From NCBI GenBank assembly GCA_045106935.1, contig JBGCFN010000036.1:34379-98378 (forward strand): a stretch of 64,000 bases of DNA. Direction: 5' to 3'. Under the pieces are notes generated by a model. It was not told where the DNA came from. It ran no database searches and saw nothing but the letters and a program-made list of their open reading frames with translations. Shown piece after piece: positions 62,307 to 64,000 of this stretch (position 1 is its first letter; every line of letters begins with the position of its first letter). A program made the translations under genes and the position numbers. The DNA is from UBA1858 sp045106935. Lineage in GTDB: Bacteria; Pseudomonadota; Gammaproteobacteria; UBA4575.

Positions 62307-62990
62307 TTATAGTGGCCAAACTGCATGCATGAAGAATTTAGCAAGCCAGCCTGCTTTACTGCTATCGCTGACGACACCTGAACCTTTATAAGTAATACGA
62401 GCATTGGCTATCTTTTCAGATTCAATTCTATTATTTGAATCAATATCTGTCGGTCTCACCAAGCCATCGATACGAACAACTTCACTACCCTCATTAAGTG
62501 TGAGTAGCTTCTCTCCTTTAATCACCAAATAGCCATTTGATAGTTTTTCAGTAACAGTGACTGTTATATTGCCAGTTAAACTATTTTCCTGAGTAAGCTC
62601 ACCTTCACCTTCAACATCTCGTGAAGCAGTTGCACTACTTGACAACACTTCTCTACCATCAATCGTATAATCACTTTTGCCGAATATAGTAGGATTAGGC
62701 AAATCAATCGTCGTTGATTTATCTGCCTCTAAAGAAGTTGACTTGCTCGCATTAGTTTCCTCTGAAAGCACTACTGTCAATAAATCCCCAATCCGGGTGG
62801 CCTTAATATCCTCAAATATGTATAGATTACTATCCGCATAAAATAAGCCACCATCGTAAGTGGATTTTTCTTCAGGCATTTCCGGAATTGTAGCTGCATA
62901 GTCAGGATCGCTTAATTTCCCTAAGCCACTACAGCCCGACATGAGAATTAGTATTAACCCTAATATTGTTATCTTATATTCTTGACTCAT
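62307..62990 (-). CDS. flgH: Flagellar L-ring lipoprotein FlgH
   Basis: Outer-membrane ring protein (227 aa). The lipobox LMSGC puts the lipidated Cys at residue 20. Conserved features: SLYFADSNLYIFEDIKATRIGDLLTVVLSEETNASKS-type stretch near 50-85 and GYLVIKGEKLLTLNEGSEVVRIDGLVRPTDID near 155-186. Its presence with FlgI confirms a Gram-negative envelope. Confidence 0.96.
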   Translation of the reverse strand: MSQEYKITILGLILILMSGCSGLGKLSDPDYAATIPEMPEEKSTYDGGLFYADSNLYIFEDIKATRIGDLLTVVLSEETNASKSTSLEADKSTTIDLPNPTIFGKSDYTIDGREVLSSSATASRDVEGEGELTQENSLTGNITVTVTEKLSNGYLVIKGEKLLTLNEGSEVVRIDGLVRPTDIDSNNRIESEKIANARITYKGSGVVSDSSKAGWLAKFFMHAVWPL

Positions 62991-63020
62991 GATCTCATCC
63001 TTGAAATTTATTCAATTAAT

Positions 63021-63806
63021 TTATAAATTGTTATTTACGTATTGAAGCATGCTATCTGCTGTCTCAATTGCTCGCGAATTCACCTCATAGGTACGTTGCG
63101 TTTCAATCATGTTGACGAGCTCTTCAACAACATTCACATTGGAAGTTTCTAGTGATCCTTGAATCATTGTCCCTAAACCACTTTGACCAGGCGTGCCTGG
63201 CGTTGGGCTACCAGAAGAAGCAGTTTCTAAAAATAAGTTTTCACCTCTTGGCTGCAATCCTGTTTCATTAATGAAGTCGACTAACTGTATATTTCCTACC
63301 TGTGTTGGCGCATTATCACCTGCAGTCAATGTAGAGACGGTCCCATCGACACCGATGGTAATACTGGTTACATTTGGAGGGATTGATATTGCAGGCTGCA
63401 ATACATAACCACTTGAATTTACAATTTGTCCTTGCGCATCTAAGGTAAAACTTCCATCACGCGTGTAGCCCGACGTGCCATCAGGCAGTTGAATTTCAAA
63501 AAATCCTCGGCCTTGAATAGCAATATCTAAAGGCGCATCTGTTTGCGATACATTTCCCTGAGTAAATAATTTTTCAGTAGCAACCACTCTCACGCCGGTA
63601 CCAAGTTGTAAGCCTGTTGGTAGCTGCGTATCTTGAGATGATTGCGCCCCTGGTTGACGTATGTTTTGATAGATTAAATCTTCAAAAACTGCACGATCTC
63701 TCTTAAAACCAGTTGTATTAGCATTAGCCAGGTTATTAGATATTACTGTCATACGCGTTTGCTGCGCATCTAAACCTGTTTTTGAATTCCATAAAGCTGA
63801 TGTCAT
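63021..63806 (-). CDS. flgG: Flagellar distal rod protein FlgG
   Basis: Distal rod subunit (261 aa). It opens with ALWNSKTGLDAQQTRMTVISNNLANANTTGFKRDRAVFEDL, contains IQGRGFFEIQLPDGTSGYTRDGSFTLDAQGQIV near 105-137 and ends EELVNMIETQRTYEVNSRAIETADSMLQYVNNNL, all diagnostic. It lies 30 bases before flgH and 18 bases after flgF. Confidence 0.97.
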   Translation of the reverse strand: MTSALWNSKTGLDAQQTRMTVISNNLANANTTGFKRDRAVFEDLIYQNIRQPGAQSSQDTQLPTGLQLGTGVRVVATEKLFTQGNVSQTDAPLDIAIQGRGFFEIQLPDGTSGYTRDGSFTLDAQGQIVNSSGYVLQPAISIPPNVTSITIGVDGTVSTLTAGDNAPTQVGNIQLVDFINETGLQPRGENLFLETASSGSPTPGTPGQSGLGTMIQGSLETSNVNVVEELVNMIETQRTYEVNSRAIETADSMLQYVNNNL

Positions 63807-63824
63807 TTTTAATCCTTTATAAAT

Positions 63825-64000
63825 TTATCCACGCAATCTTAAAATTGTTGCTGAGCTTGAATCATTGCTCTCAGCTGTCTCCATAAGCTTGACATGCATT
63901 TCAAATTTTCTAGCAAGTTCTATCATATTAATTAATTCGCTAACCGAATTAACATTACTGCCTTCAACAGTGCCGGCTGCCACTCTTACAGATGCGTCAG
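63825..64000 (-). CDS. flgF: Proximal rod protein FlgF, C-terminal part (cut by window edge)
   Basis: The last 57 residues of a rod-family protein are visible, beginning DASVRVAAGTVEGSNVNSV and ending ATILRLRG. The VEGSNVNSVSELINMIELAR segment matches the C-terminal rod/hook motif, and the position immediately upstream of flgG fits FlgF. The N-terminus lies beyond the window. Confidence 0.88.
   Translation of the reverse strand, partial: DASVRVAAGTVEGSNVNSVSELINMIELARKFEMHVKLMETAESNDSSSATILRLRG

Noticed and set aside
1..64000. CRISPR arrays, insertion sequences, prophage genes, tRNA or rRNA genes
   Set aside because: None seen on reading both strands; the only repeats are short or lie inside coding sequence.

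Overview
The window looks like a chromosomal segment of an AT-rich, motile, polarly flagellated gammaproteobacterium, probably aquatic. The evidence is an FlrA/FlrB/FlrC-FliA flagellar hierarchy with FlhF and the MinD-like FleN (typical of polar flagellates), a complete urea uptake and urease locus, a Sat-type ATP sulfurylase of the kind common in sulfur-oxidising Gammaproteobacteria, and gammaproteobacterial marker families (DUF1244, DUF2802, a DUF3379-type anti-sigma factor). GC was judged by eye and I cannot name a genus. I saw no mobile element, CRISPR array, tRNA or rRNA.

1-6.8 kb is housekeeping: molybdenum-cofactor genes (moeB, mobA, mobB), citrate synthase, a MetX-family acyltransferase that looks more like serine O-succinyltransferase than classical homoserine acetyltransferase, dsbB, a VanZ-like protein and a mismatch uracil/thymine glycosylase. 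6.8-12.1 kb is a metal/redox island: a glyoxalase-II-like hydrolase, a bufferin-type metallophore operon (a cysteine-rich precursor with two six-Cys repeats and a lipobox, the MNIO/DUF692 enzyme and its DUF2063 partner), a short sirohydrochlorin chelatase, a PilZ protein, a Tat-signal methionine sulfoxide reductase B and small membrane proteins. 12.7-18.3 kb carries sat, an ECF sigma/anti-sigma pair, a DUF2892 protein, a 2Fe-2S ferredoxin, a NERD-like membrane protein and a MerR regulator.

18.8-29.6 kb (plus strand) is a urea utilisation locus: urtABCDE (ABC importer), a previously easy-to-miss 56-residue His-rich membrane peptide, and ureDABCEFG. A terminator-like hairpin after urtA probably lets the binding protein be made in excess of the rest.

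29.6-64 kb (minus strand) is one long flagellar block. In transcription order it reads flgF(partial)-G-H-I-J-K-L, fliC-flaG, fliD-S-T, flrA, flrB-flrC-fliE-F-G-H-I-J, fliK, fliL-M-N-O-P-Q-R, flhB-A-F, fleN, fliA, a 52-residue unknown, a DUF2802 protein and a 73-residue unknown. Four sigma-54 type elements (GG-N10-GC) lie upstream of flrB, fliD, fliK and fliL, and a near-perfect sigma-28 promoter precedes fliC. This fits an FlrA -> FlrBC -> FliA cascade, except that the FlrA/FleQ homologue has no N-terminal receiver-like domain.

The best candidates for something new are the double-repeat, possibly lipid-anchored bufferin operon, the small His-rich protein wedged between urtE and ureD, and the minimal FlrA.
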